Source of the DNA: Pseudomonas triticifolii
GTDB taxonomy: Bacteria > Pseudomonadota > Gammaproteobacteria > Pseudomonadales > Pseudomonadaceae
Direction of reading: 5' to 3'
Length of the DNA: 64,000 bases
Assembly (NCBI RefSeq): GCF_014358015.1
Contig: NZ_JACONV010000011.1
Location: 85,535 to 149,534, forward strand
The translations under genes were made by a program, and so were the position numbers. This document shows positions 7,224 to 15,489 of the stretch, piece after piece. Every line of letters begins with the position of its first letter. Position 1 is the stretch's first letter. The notes beneath the pieces are model-generated. The model was not told the DNA's origin. It worked only from the letters and a program-made list of their open reading frames with translations, and did no database searches.

Positions 7224-7955
7224 TCAAGCGTGTTGCGCTTCAATTACCGGCCATTGTTGGGCGTGAGCCAGCTGGACCAAGGCTTCGCGGACTTGTGTCG
7301 GTGTATTACAAGGCTCGCTGAACGCCAGCCAATGCAGGCTGTGGCCGATGCGCAGGTGCATGCCTTCGCTGTCGATGCCGACCAGTTGCGCAGGCTCGGT
7401 GCGCGGCAGATCCGCTAATTCGACGTAATGGGCAATCGCCTTGGCGTGGTCCTGATTCATATGCTCGACCATGCCGGTTTCTATCTTGCCTGCAAACGGG
7501 TTGGCCAGCGCGATCTCGTCCAGCCAATGAATGGCACCGAAACCGCCTATATAACGATAGCGCACCGGTTCCAATACCCAGAAGTCAAAGTCGTGGGCGG
7601 TGTGGTAGCTCTGCGACTCGGGGAAAAACCGGTAATAACGCAGGGCGGCAGCCGCGATCACGTCTGGATCGCTGAGCTTGCATGCCTGGGCCAGCACCGT
7701 CACGCGACCGACTGCCTGAACATCCTCAGCGCCACGCTCACCCACCAGCAGCGAGCACTTGGGCTCCAGCGTCAGGTTGTGGGTGTGCTGGGCGATGCGA
7801 CTGATCAGGATGAGCGGCCGCCCCTGATCATCCAGGCAGTACGGCACGACCGATCCGAACGGGTAGCCCGGCATGGATTTGGAATGGGTGGACAGTACGC
7901 CCCTGTACTCCTTGAGCAGCAGGTGGCGGGCGGGCTTAGAGGCTTTCGCGCTCAT
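7224..7955 (-). CDS. HugZ-like pyridoxamine-phosphate-oxidase-fold protein with DUF2470 domain
   Basis: A 243-residue protein. The N-terminal two thirds is a split-barrel FMN/heme-binding fold (ARHLLLKEYRGVLST, GYPFGSVVPYCLDDQGRP, LISRIAQHTHNL, CSLLV). The C-terminal part is the DUF2470 module with MVEHMNQDHAKAIAHY and LVGIDSEGMHLR. HugZ members bind or degrade heme, but many homologues have no tested activity, so I give no symbol. Start ATG at 7955 follows AAGGAG by a good distance; the longer frame upstream lacks such a site. It is divergent from the SDR gene. Confidence 0.82.
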   Translation of the reverse strand: MSAKASKPARHLLLKEYRGVLSTHSKSMPGYPFGSVVPYCLDDQGRPLILISRIAQHTHNLTLEPKCSLLVGERGAEDVQAVGRVTVLAQACKLSDPDVIAAAALRYYRFFPESQSYHTAHDFDFWVLEPVRYRYIGGFGAIHWLDEIALANPFAGKIETGMVEHMNQDHAKAIAHYVELADLPRTEPAQLVGIDSEGMHLRIGHSLHWLAFSEPCNTPTQVREALVQLAHAQQWPVIEAQHA

Positions 7956-8092
7956 CTTGTGACTCCTTATAACGTTTTCGTCAAACGGAAGACGAACGCG
8001 CGGAAACAGAATATAACGTGCTCTGGGCATGGCCTCCGGACTCGCAGCGAGTCAGCGAAGCCATCAAGATGATCCGTTGATTGGGCACGCAC

Positions 8093-8851
8093 ATGGAATT
8101 GAAAGACAAGTTAATAATAATCACCGGCGGTGGCCAGGGTCTGGGCCGCGCCATGGCTGAATACCTGGCTGGCAAGGGTGCAAACCTGGCGCTGGTGGAT
8201 CTGAATCAGGAAAAGCTCGATCAGGCCGTTGCCGCCTGTGAGGCACAGGGCGTGAAGGCCCGGGCCTATCTGTGCAATGTGGCCAATGAAGATCAGGTTG
8301 TGGACACTGTGAACAAGGTGGCCGAGGATTTCGGAACCATTGATGGCCTGGTCAACAACGCAGGCATCCTGCGCGACGGCCTGCTGGTCAAGGTCAAGGA
8401 CGGCGTGATGACCAAGCTGAGCCTGGCGCAGTGGCAGTCTGTGATCGACGTCAACCTGACCGGTGTTTTCCTGTGCACCCGTGAGGTGGCGGCGAAAATG
8501 ATCGAGCAGAAGAGTCAGGGCGCGATCATCAACATCTCGTCGATTTCACGGGCGGGCAATATCGGCCAGACCAACTATTCGGCCGCCAAGGCCGGTGTTG
8601 CGGCAGCGACTGTGACCTGGGCCAGGGAACTGGCGCGCTACGGCATTCGGGTGGCGGGCGTTGCGCCAGGCTTCATCGAAACCGAGATGACCGGCAGCAT
8701 GAAGCCCGAGGCGCTGGAGAAGATGACATCGGCCATCCCGCTCAAACGCATGGGCAAGCCGGACGAAATCGCCCACTCTGTGGCATACATTCTGGAAAAC
8801 GATTATTTCAGCGGGCGCATCCTGGAGCTGGATGGCGCGATGAGGATCTAG
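8093..8851 (+). CDS. Short-chain dehydrogenase/reductase (FabG-like)
   Basis: A classical SDR of 252 residues. Seen: cofactor loop TGGGQGLGRAM near residues 10-20, NNAG near 90, a Ser in IINISSISRAG, and catalytic YSAAK followed by the PGFIETEMT segment. The acidic residue after beta-2 (LVDLNQEK) suggests NAD(H) preference. Family members reduce or oxidise acyl chains, sugars or alcohols; the substrate cannot be read from the sequence. ATG at 8093 is used rather than an in-frame TTG four codons earlier. The ribosome site is weak. Confidence 0.87.
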   Translation: MELKDKLIIITGGGQGLGRAMAEYLAGKGANLALVDLNQEKLDQAVAACEAQGVKARAYLCNVANEDQVVDTVNKVAEDFGTIDGLVNNAGILRDGLLVKVKDGVMTKLSLAQWQSVIDVNLTGVFLCTREVAAKMIEQKSQGAIINISSISRAGNIGQTNYSAAKAGVAAATVTWARELARYGIRVAGVAPGFIETEMTGSMKPEALEKMTSAIPLKRMGKPDEIAHSVAYILENDYFSGRILELDGAMRI

Positions 8852-8865
8852 CAGTCTGGCTGACG

Positions 8866-8900
8866 GGCAAGCGACGCCGCCTGAGCGTGCGTCGCCTGCC
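8866..8900. terminator. Stem-loop between convergent SDR and DUF481 genes
   Basis: GGCA-A-GCGACGC pairs with GCGTCGC-C-TGCC around an 11-nt loop. It lies between the two convergent stops. T-runs are lacking, so termination strength is unclear. Confidence 0.5.
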
Positions 8901-8906
8901 AATCGC

Positions 8907-9914
8907 TTACCAGCTGACGCCGAAGCCTGCGGTGTAGCGTGTCTTGTCGACATCGCCGTTGCTGGAGCCGCTGATGATGTTTTTCTCGGCCTTGACGTTG
9001 AGCGATGCCCAGTCGGTGACCTTGTAGCGCAGTCCCGCCTCGACATCGGCCGAATAATCGGCAACGCCGCTCAAAGGCTTGCCCAGTTCGCCGTTGGTGA
9101 AGAACTCGACCTTTTTACCGATCAGGTAGCGGTTGTAATCCCAGGTGCCGGCCACCGAGTAAAAGTTCTCTTTCTCGCCGTTGGAGAATTCGAAATCGGT
9201 GCGGTTGAGCAGTGCTCCCACCTTGAACGCGCCCAGCTCATCATCCCAGAACTGATAGCCAGGACCGGTACCCACGGTGCGCTGGCGAGACAAGTCTTCG
9301 ATCTTGTCGCGCTTGTAGGTGATGCGCGCGTCCCAGAAGAATTTCTCGGTCAGGAAGCGGTCCAGCGAGTACTCGGCGCTCCAGTTATCGGTGCCAACAG
9401 CATCGTCGGTCGTCTCGCGGTTGTAATCGCCCTTGGCGTTATGACGCCATTGACCATGACGTGCCGAAGTCTTGAAGGCGATGTTGTAATCATCGGTATC
9501 GTTCTCGGCCTGCTGGAAGTCCAGCGCAGCATCGATATTGCCCTTCCACACCAGATCGGTAATGACCGGCTTGGGCTTGATGATCTGCTGAATGCTCGCC
9601 AGCTCGACCGTCTTGGGTGCCTCGCCATTGGCCAGTACGACCTTGCCGTCATCGGACGCTTTCAACGACTTGGCGACCTCACCCTGATACTGATCCTGCT
9701 TGACCAGCAGCGGTTGATCGCTTTCAAGCGTCTTGACCTGTTTCCAGTCCAGCGGGATGGCGCCGCCGTACTCGGTCTGCAGCAGCAGTTTGCCGCCGTC
9801 GAAAACCTTGATGGTACCGGTCAGCCGGTCACCGTTCTTCAACCAGACGGTGTCAGCGAGCAAAGGAGTGGAAACGGTAGTGATTGCAAGGCACAGAAGA
9901 GTTCTGGACAACAT
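8907..9914 (-). CDS. DUF481-family outer-membrane beta-barrel protein
   Basis: A 335-residue exported protein. A signal peptide covers about residues 1-20 (cleavage after PLLA). Residues 21-120 form a small soluble region (WLKNGDRLTGTI, IPLDWKQVKTL). Residues about 125-335 show the alternating pattern of a beta-barrel typical of DUF481, ending in FGVSW with a C-terminal aromatic as used by the BAM complex. The role is unknown; porin-like or salt-stress-related functions have been suggested for the family. It is divergently transcribed from the alkyltransferase-like gene. Confidence 0.85.
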   Translation of the reverse strand: MLSRTLLCLAITTVSTPLLADTVWLKNGDRLTGTIKVFDGGKLLLQTEYGGAIPLDWKQVKTLESDQPLLVKQDQYQGEVAKSLKASDDGKVVLANGEAPKTVELASIQQIIKPKPVITDLVWKGNIDAALDFQQAENDTDDYNIAFKTSARHGQWRHNAKGDYNRETTDDAVGTDNWSAEYSLDRFLTEKFFWDARITYKRDKIEDLSRQRTVGTGPGYQFWDDELGAFKVGALLNRTDFEFSNGEKENFYSVAGTWDYNRYLIGKKVEFFTNGELGKPLSGVADYSADVEAGLRYKVTDWASLNVKAEKNIISGSSNGDVDKTRYTAGFGVSW

Positions 9915-10071
9915 AAGCGAGTACTGGGCTCTGTTTGGCGGAATCGGGCATCATTGCGCTGGAGGACGTCAAGGCAATCCGTGGACCGCCGGGAACAGGT
10001 AACACTGACCGTATGATCCGTCCGTAGTTCCAGGGAACGACAATCAATCTCGTTTTATACAGGATAAACGC

Positions 10072-10428
10072 GTGACCGACGCTGTTTCAGAACAAAATGA
10101 CCCAAGCGGATTATCCCCTGCCGACATACGGCGCACGGCACTCTACCTGACGCTCGCCCAGGTGCCGGAAGGCAAGGTGGTCAGCTACGGGCATCTGGCC
10201 GAGTTGGCCGGGCTCGGCAAGGCCGCCCGCTGGGTAGGCCGGACCTTGAGCCAGTTGCCCGAGGGTTCTTCACTGCCCTGGCATCGGGTGATCGGTGCCG
10301 GTGGCAGACTCAGTCTGCCCCTTGGAACGCCTTCGGGCGACGAACAGCGTGCCCGTTTACGTGCCGAAGGCCTTACCATTCTGAACAATCGGGTTGATAT
10401 GCAGCGTCATGGCTGGCGCCCCACGTAG
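10072..10428 (+). CDS. atl: Alkyltransferase-like protein (ATL, MGMT DNA-binding domain)
   Basis: A 118-residue protein equal to the DNA-binding C-terminal domain of O6-methylguanine methyltransferase. It has VPEGKVVSYGHLAELAG, the arginine-finger region ARWVGRTLSQ, and PWHRVIGAGG, where the alkyl-accepting Cys of PCHR is Trp. Such ATL proteins cannot repair by themselves; they bind O6-alkylguanine, flip the base and hand the lesion to nucleotide excision repair. The start is GTG at 10072, 4-5 nt after a GGATAA-type ribosome site. Confidence 0.9.
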   Translation: MTDAVSEQNDPSGLSPADIRRTALYLTLAQVPEGKVVSYGHLAELAGLGKAARWVGRTLSQLPEGSSLPWHRVIGAGGRLSLPLGTPSGDEQRARLRAEGLTILNNRVDMQRHGWRPT

Positions 10429-10482
10429 TTCAACGGTTAGAGTGCGCCCTTTGTTTTCGTAACCTGAGGCAGATTCCAGCCC

Positions 10483-12033
10483 ATGCCCCGTAAAACCTGG
10501 CGCGCCGCGCTCGCTGCCTATGCCAGCCCATCGACTTTAGTGTTGCTGCTGCTCGGATTCGCTGCGGGCATGCCTTACATGTTGGTCTTCTCAACGTTAT
10601 CCGTATGGTTGCGCGAGGCAGGTGTCGCTCGTGAAACCATCGGCTATGCGAGCCTCATCGGCCTTGCTTATGCCTTCAAGTGGGTCTGGTCACCGCTGCT
10701 CGATCAGTGGCGCCTGCCGTTGCTGGGTAAACTGGGACGACGCAGGTCCTGGCTTGTTCTCTCTCAAACACTGGTGATTCTCGGCCTGATTGGCATGGGC
10801 TTCTGCGATCCGCAGCAGCACCTGTCGTGGCTGATCGCGATTGCAGTGGTCGTGGCGTTTTCCTCTGCGACCCAGGACATCGCCATCGATGCCTATCGCC
10901 TGGAAATCGCTCAGGACACCCAGCAGGCAGCACTGGCGGCCAGCTACATGTCCGGCTACCGCGTCGCTGCATTGCTCGCCACGGCAGGCGCGCTGTATTT
11001 TGCCGAGGGCTTTGGCTCGACCGGTTTTGCCTATAAGCATTCGGCATGGACCGGCACGTATGTATTGTTCGGCCTGCTGATGCTGCCCGCGCTGATCACC
11101 ACTCTGGTCATGCGCGAGCCACCCGTGCCGTTGCGTACCCAGCTCTCGGCCGCGCGCTACGGCTTCACGCATCAACTGGCCTCGGTCTTCGTGCTCATCG
11201 TGCTGCTCGTCTCGGTCCCGGCGATGTTCACCCAGCTTTACAACACCGACTTCGCCAGCGTGTTGTTCGAAGGCACCAGCTGGATGGACCTGCTGCTGGA
11301 GGACCGGGCGTTTCTGCGCTCCATCCTTTACACGCTGCTCACCATCGGCTGCCTGTCTTCGATGGGCCGGCGTGGCCTGGCACCGGTCCTGACACCGATA
11401 AACGACTTCATCATGCGCTACCGCTGGCAGGCGCTGTTGCTGCTGGGCCTGATCGCGACCTACCGAATGTCGGACACGGTCATGGGGGTCATGGCCAACG
11501 TGTTCTATATCGATCAGGGCTTCACCAAGGATCAGATCGCCAGTGTCAGCAAGATTTTCGGGCTGATCATGACGCTGCTGGGCGCAGGTGTCGGCGGCCT
11601 GTTGATCGTCCGTTTCGGCATCATGCCCATCCTGTTCATCGGCGGCCTCGCGTCGGCATCGACCAATATTCTGTTCCTGCTGCTGGCGGACATGGGGCCG
11701 AATATCAGGATGCTGATCCTGACCATTTCACTGGACAACCTCAGCTCAGGACTCGCGACCTCTGCGTTCGTGGCCTATCTGTCGAGCCTGACCAACCTCA
11801 AGTTCTCGGCCACCCAATACGCCCTGCTCAGCTCGATCATGCTGCTGCTGCCGCGCCTGATCGGTGGTTATTCGGGCGTGATGGTGGAGAAGTTCGGTTA
11901 TCACAACTTCTTCCTGATCACGGCCCTGTTGGGTGTCCCGACGCTGATCATGATCATCCTGCAGTGGAGCCGGGAAGCACGGACCGCCAAGGCCGAGGAG
12001 CCGGTCGACACACCGACCATCGAAAAGCCTTGA
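10483..12033 (+). CDS. ampG: AmpG muropeptide permease
   Basis: A 516-residue major-facilitator protein with about 12-14 hydrophobic segments. LLLLGFAAGMPYMLVFSTLS, AYAFKWVWSPLLDQW and VAFSSATQDIAIDAYRLE are AmpG hallmarks. AmpG imports GlcNAc-anhydro-muropeptides released by wall turnover, feeding recycling and, where AmpC/AmpR exist, beta-lactamase induction. E. coli AmpG has about 490 residues. Two small membrane-protein genes follow at 39 and about 500 bp on the same strand and may be cotranscribed. Confidence 0.92.
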   Translation: MPRKTWRAALAAYASPSTLVLLLLGFAAGMPYMLVFSTLSVWLREAGVARETIGYASLIGLAYAFKWVWSPLLDQWRLPLLGKLGRRRSWLVLSQTLVILGLIGMGFCDPQQHLSWLIAIAVVVAFSSATQDIAIDAYRLEIAQDTQQAALAASYMSGYRVAALLATAGALYFAEGFGSTGFAYKHSAWTGTYVLFGLLMLPALITTLVMREPPVPLRTQLSAARYGFTHQLASVFVLIVLLVSVPAMFTQLYNTDFASVLFEGTSWMDLLLEDRAFLRSILYTLLTIGCLSSMGRRGLAPVLTPINDFIMRYRWQALLLLGLIATYRMSDTVMGVMANVFYIDQGFTKDQIASVSKIFGLIMTLLGAGVGGLLIVRFGIMPILFIGGLASASTNILFLLLADMGPNIRMLILTISLDNLSSGLATSAFVAYLSSLTNLKFSATQYALLSSIMLLLPRLIGGYSGVMVEKFGYHNFFLITALLGVPTLIMIILQWSREARTAKAEEPVDTPTIEKP

Positions 12034-12072
12034 GCACGATCAGGGCCGAAGGCTCGGAGACATCGAGAAGAA

Positions 12073-12423
12073 ATGAATAGCGTCAGCAAAACGCATCCTG
12101 CTCACCACATTACCCTTGCGCTGATTGGCCTGGGGATCTGGGTACCCGTTCTCGGGGTCGCCTTGTGCCTGTATGTGCTCAGGACCGCCAGCGGCCTGGG
12201 CATGGGTGGGCCGGCTGTTGTCGGCACCATTTTCTCGCTCCTGAGCGTAGAACTCGCCGCCACCGTGCTACTGCTCATCTACGCATTCCGGGCAAAGCCA
12301 TGGAAGCGTGTCAAAAGCGTTCGGATCGGCTTTTACGTGCATGCGCTGGGGGCGGGCGTCAGCGCAGTTCTGGTTCTTGTGTTCGTTATCGCCATGATGA
12401 TGTCACGCAACGGCGCTCAGTGA
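12073..12423 (+). CDS. Small membrane protein, first of a paralogous pair
   Basis: I do not recognise a named family. The 116-residue protein has three predicted TM helices (about 14-36, 43-66, 82-110). Shared signature with the next gene: LALIGLGIWVPV near the start, IYAFRAKPW in the middle and RIGFYVHALGAGVSAV in the last helix. ATG at 12073 follows GAGAAGAA. It begins 39 bp after ampG, so cotranscription is plausible. Confidence 0.75.
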   Translation: MNSVSKTHPAHHITLALIGLGIWVPVLGVALCLYVLRTASGLGMGGPAVVGTIFSLLSVELAATVLLLIYAFRAKPWKRVKSVRIGFYVHALGAGVSAVLVLVFVIAMMMSRNGAQ

Positions 12424-12532
12424 GCCATGGCCTGACGATCGCGCGCAGCGCCCTCAAACGCGTTAGGATGGCCCAAATTTTTCTGACTGCCTGGCACACC
12501 GGCCGGCACCCTCACCTGCTTAAGGACTGGAA

Positions 12533-12844
12533 TTGAACACCGCAAAAAAGACAGGCTTCAACCAATACCTGCTGCTGGCCCTGATCGGCCTTGGAGTCTG
12601 GGTGCCCGTTGTCTGGACCGCGCTGGCGTTTTACGCTTCAAGCGCCGAGTCGCCAATGAAGGTAGGCAGCGCGATTGTCCTGCTTGGCCAGCTGGAAATC
12701 TTCGCAATCATTTTTCTGGTGATCTACGCGTTCTGCTTCAAGCCGTGGAGGCTCTCGACGACAGCGCGCCTCGGGTTCTTTTTCAACGTGCTGGGGGCAG
12801 CTGTCGCAGCTGTCGGCATCATCGTTGCGCTGGCAAACATGTAG
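12533..12844 (+). CDS. Small membrane protein, second of a paralogous pair (TTG start)
   Basis: A 103-residue protein with three predicted TM helices. LALIGLGVWVPV, VIYAFCFKPW and RLGFFFNVLGAAVAAV match the preceding gene at the same spacing, so the two arose by tandem duplication. The start is TTG at 12533 with AAGGA 8 nt upstream; no ATG lies nearby. A strong terminator follows directly. Function unknown. Confidence 0.72.
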   Translation: MNTAKKTGFNQYLLLALIGLGVWVPVVWTALAFYASSAESPMKVGSAIVLLGQLEIFAIIFLVIYAFCFKPWRLSTTARLGFFFNVLGAAVAAVGIIVALANM

Positions 12845-12861
12845 CCCACCCCGGCGCCATC

Positions 12862-12895
12862 AAAAAAGCCCTGACGCTCATGCGCCAGGGCTTTT
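12862..12895. terminator. Bidirectional intrinsic terminator
   Basis: AAAAAGCCCTG and CAGGGCTTTTT pair around an inner CGC-rich stem and CTCATG-like loop. It separates the small membrane gene and the convergent mscS-type gene. Confidence 0.9.
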
Positions 12896-12924
12896 TCGTT
12901 TCCCGGTAAAGCAACCGCGCAGGA

Positions 12925-13755
12925 TTACTCCTGAACGACCCGCATCATCCGCTGTGGAGCCGGGATATCGATACCCGCGTTTTTCAAACGATCACGCGCC
13001 TCGATGTTGAAGAACGACACCACATCACCGAAGTCGCCAGTCTTGGTCCAGACCCGCAACGACAGCGTGATCGCGTTTTCGCCCAGCGCCGCCACCACGG
13101 CCTGCGGGGCCGGGTCTTCGAGCACACGCGGGTCCTTGGCCATGTCCAGCAGGACCTGCAACGCCTGTTTCAGATCTGCATCGTGGCTGACACCGATGTC
13201 GAACACAACCTTGCGGGTCGGCTGACGGTTGGTGTTGGTGATGATGCCGTTGGACAGGTTGCCGTTAGGCATGATCACGGTGCGGTTGTCGCCGGTACGC
13301 AGCACCGTGTGGAAGATCTGGATGCTGTCGACCGTTCCTGACACACCCTGCGCTTCGATCCAGTCGCCGATGCGGAACGGACGAAACAGCAGAATCAGCA
13401 CGCCACCGGCAAAGTTCGCCAGACTGCCCTGCAATGCCAGACCAATCGCCAGACCGGCAGCACCGATGGCCGCCACGAATGACGTGGTTTCGACGCCGAT
13501 CATCGACGCGACACTGACCACCAGCAGAATCTTCAGAATGATGTTGGCCAGGCTGCTGACGAAGCCTTGCAACGCCAGGTCCGCGTGACGCAACGCCAGC
13601 AGGGCGCCGAGCTTGCCGGTCAGTCTGTTGATCAGCCACCAGCCGATGCACAGCGTGACCAGTGCCAGAAGCAGACGGCTGCTGTACTGCATGATCATCG
13701 GAATCCAGGCCTGCGACGCTTGCCACAAGTGACCGACTTCTGCGTTTAAATCCAT
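12925..13755 (-). CDS. mscS: MscS-family small mechanosensitive channel
   Basis: A 276-residue channel, close to E. coli MscS (286). Three TM helices lie in about the first 115 residues. The pore-lining TM3 reads AAIGAAGLAIGLALQGSLAN with the Ala/Gly packing that gates the pore, followed by GGVLILLFRPFRIGDWIE. The beta and alpha/beta cytoplasmic vestibule follow. It opens under membrane tension to release solutes during osmotic downshock. ATG at 13755 has AAGGAG upstream. The symbol is by family; pseudomonads carry several paralogues. Confidence 0.85.
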   Translation of the reverse strand: MDLNAEVGHLWQASQAWIPMIMQYSSRLLLALVTLCIGWWLINRLTGKLGALLALRHADLALQGFVSSLANIILKILLVVSVASMIGVETTSFVAAIGAAGLAIGLALQGSLANFAGGVLILLFRPFRIGDWIEAQGVSGTVDSIQIFHTVLRTGDNRTVIMPNGNLSNGIITNTNRQPTRKVVFDIGVSHDADLKQALQVLLDMAKDPRVLEDPAPQAVVAALGENAITLSLRVWTKTGDFGDVVSFFNIEARDRLKNAGIDIPAPQRMMRVVQE

Positions 13756-13780
13756 CTTTCTCTCCTTAACCTGACGAACT

Positions 13781-13816
13781 GGTGTCGATAACCACCAAGG
13801 CTTTCAACTCGACACC
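13781..13816. repeat. 8-bp inverted repeat in the yajQ-mscS gap
   Basis: GGTGTCGA (13781-13788) is repeated inverted as TCGACACC (13809-13816) with 20 nt between. It lies just upstream of mscS and downstream of yajQ, both on the minus strand. It could be a large-loop hairpin or an operator; no T-run follows. Confidence 0.45.
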
Positions 13817-13873
13817 CAGGGCGATTCGGACTGGCCAGGCAACTCAGGGTTCCCCGGCGATCACTGCAATTCG

Positions 13874-14353
13874 TCAGTCGCGGAAGTTATTGAACTGCAG
13901 CGGCATGCCCGAATCGTAGGCGCGCAGCGTAGCGATGGCTTCCTGCAGGTCGTCGCGCTTCTTGCCGGTCACACGGACCTGCTCACCTTGAATCGCGGCC
14001 TGAACCTTGAGCTTGGCTTCCTTGATGTGAGCGACGATTTTCTTCGCCAACTCCTTGTCGATGCCTTCACGCAGTACCACTTCCTGCTTCATCAGTTTAC
14101 CGGAGGCATAGGCGTCCTTGATTTCCAGGCATTTGGCGTCGATCTTGCGCTTGACCAGTGCCAGCTTGAGGATCTCGATCATGGCTTCCAGCTGAAAGTC
14201 GGCTTCGGCGGTCAGGCTGACGGTCAGTTCCTTGAACTCGAACGTCCCCTTCCCTTTCAGGTCGTAGCGACGGTCCAACTCTTTGATGGCGTTGTCGACG
14301 GCATTCGTGACTTCGTGTTTATCCAATTCGGACACTACGTCGAACGAGGGCAT
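13874..14353 (-). CDS. yajQ: YajQ-family nucleotide-binding protein
   Basis: A 159-residue protein with two ferredoxin-like RNA-binding-type folds. PSFDVVSELDKHEVTNAVDN opens the protein; FNNFRD closes it, as usual for YajQ. Xanthomonas and Pseudomonas homologues bind cyclic-di-GMP and influence transcription and virulence. ATG at 14353 replaces the longer frame, since the family begins MPSFD. It is divergent from panE with overlapping promoters. Confidence 0.93.
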   Translation of the reverse strand: MPSFDVVSELDKHEVTNAVDNAIKELDRRYDLKGKGTFEFKELTVSLTAEADFQLEAMIEILKLALVKRKIDAKCLEIKDAYASGKLMKQEVVLREGIDKELAKKIVAHIKEAKLKVQAAIQGEQVRVTGKKRDDLQEAIATLRAYDSGMPLQFNNFRD

Positions 14354-14403
14354 GTATGTTCTCCAATTGAACGGCGCGCACGACAATCAACGGCGCGCAT
14401 GAC

Positions 14404-14433
14404 TTGACGGTATGAAAGAACGCTCATTATAAC
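14404..14433. promoter_or_regulatory. Overlapping divergent promoters of yajQ and panE
   Basis: On the plus strand TTGACG (14404-14409), an 18-nt spacer and TATAAC (14428-14433) face panE. On the minus strand TATAAT (14426-14431) faces yajQ. The two -10 boxes share the same bases, so the promoters may compete. Call made by eye. Confidence 0.45.
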
Positions 14434-14524
14434 GAGACTTTTCCGGCCTTCACTGTGAGCCTTTCATGTCCAATACTGATTTCATTGCTCCAAGGCCGCT
14501 TTTGTCCTTCAAGGTCAATAGCTG

Positions 14525-15445
14525 ATGACTACGACCTGGCACGTGCTGGGCGCAGGCAGCCTGGGCAGTCTGTGGGCCACGCGGCTGGCGCGGGCGAACG
14601 TGCCGGTGCGTCTGGTGCTGCGTGACGCGGCTCGCGTGGCTGCGTATCAGGCCAGCGGTGGCGGCCTGACCTTGATAGAAAACGATGTGCCCCGTTCGTT
14701 CCCGATACCTGCGCAACCCCTCGACGCGGCAGAGCCGATCACACGGCTGCTGGTCGCTTGCAAGGCCTACGATGCCGAGCAGGCAGTGGCGCAACTGGCG
14801 CACCGCCTCACCACCGATGCAGAAATCATCCTGTTGCAGAACGGCCTGGGCAGCCAGGACGCTGTTGCAGCGCAGGTGCCCCATACGCGATGTGTATTTG
14901 CATCAAGCACAGAAGGTGCGTTTCGCAAAGCTGACTGGCAGGTGGTGTTTGCCGGTCATGGCTTCACGTGGTTGGGCGATGTCTCGAATCCTGCCCCGCC
15001 CTCGTTCCTGCACGACCTGCAAACCAGCGCGATCCCCCATGAATGGACCCCGGACATTCTCACGCGCCTGTGGCGCAAGCTGGCGCTCAATTGCGCGATC
15101 AACCCGCTGACGGTGCTGCACGATTGCCGCAACGGTGGACTGCTAGAGCATCACTGCGAAGTGTCCACGCTGTGTGCCGAGCTGACTGACCTGCTGCACT
15201 GCTGCGGCCAGCCAACTGCCGCAGCAGACCTGCACAGCGAAGTGTTAAGGGTCATCAACGCCACGGCGGCCAACTTCTCTTCGATGTATCAGGACGTTGC
15301 TCACCAGCGGCGAACCGAAATCAGTTATTTGCTGGGCTACGCCTGCGCGGCAGCAGAGCGTCATCGCTGCCCGGTACCGCATTTACAGCAACTGCAGACA
15401 CGTCTGGTCACGCATCTGGCAAGCAAGGGTTTGCGTACTGACTAG
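14525..15445 (+). CDS. panE: 2-dehydropantoate 2-reductase (ketopantoate reductase)
   Basis: A 306-residue enzyme that reduces ketopantoate to pantoate with NADPH for pantothenate and CoA synthesis. The N-terminal Rossmann loop is HVLGAGSLGSLWA (about 6-18). LVACKAYDAEQA carries the family Lys, LLQNGLGSQD the conserved Asn-Gly, and KLALNCAINPLTVL the catalytic Lys and Asn region, with SSMYQDV near the C-terminus. ATG at 14525 is in frame with the full Rossmann strand. It is followed 44 bp later by the histidine kinase gene. Confidence 0.92.
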   Translation: MTTTWHVLGAGSLGSLWATRLARANVPVRLVLRDAARVAAYQASGGGLTLIENDVPRSFPIPAQPLDAAEPITRLLVACKAYDAEQAVAQLAHRLTTDAEIILLQNGLGSQDAVAAQVPHTRCVFASSTEGAFRKADWQVVFAGHGFTWLGDVSNPAPPSFLHDLQTSAIPHEWTPDILTRLWRKLALNCAINPLTVLHDCRNGGLLEHHCEVSTLCAELTDLLHCCGQPTAAADLHSEVLRVINATAANFSSMYQDVAHQRRTEISYLLGYACAAAERHRCPVPHLQQLQTRLVTHLASKGLRTD

Positions 15446-15489
15446 CCCGCGCTACCCTGCTGGCTCCACCTGCCATTGCGACTCGCCCC

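Noticed and set aside
11046..12080. 344-codon frame overlapping ampG in another plus-strand frame
   Set aside because: Composition is Arg/His/Ala-rich with no hydrophobic pattern; AmpG occupies the same DNA.
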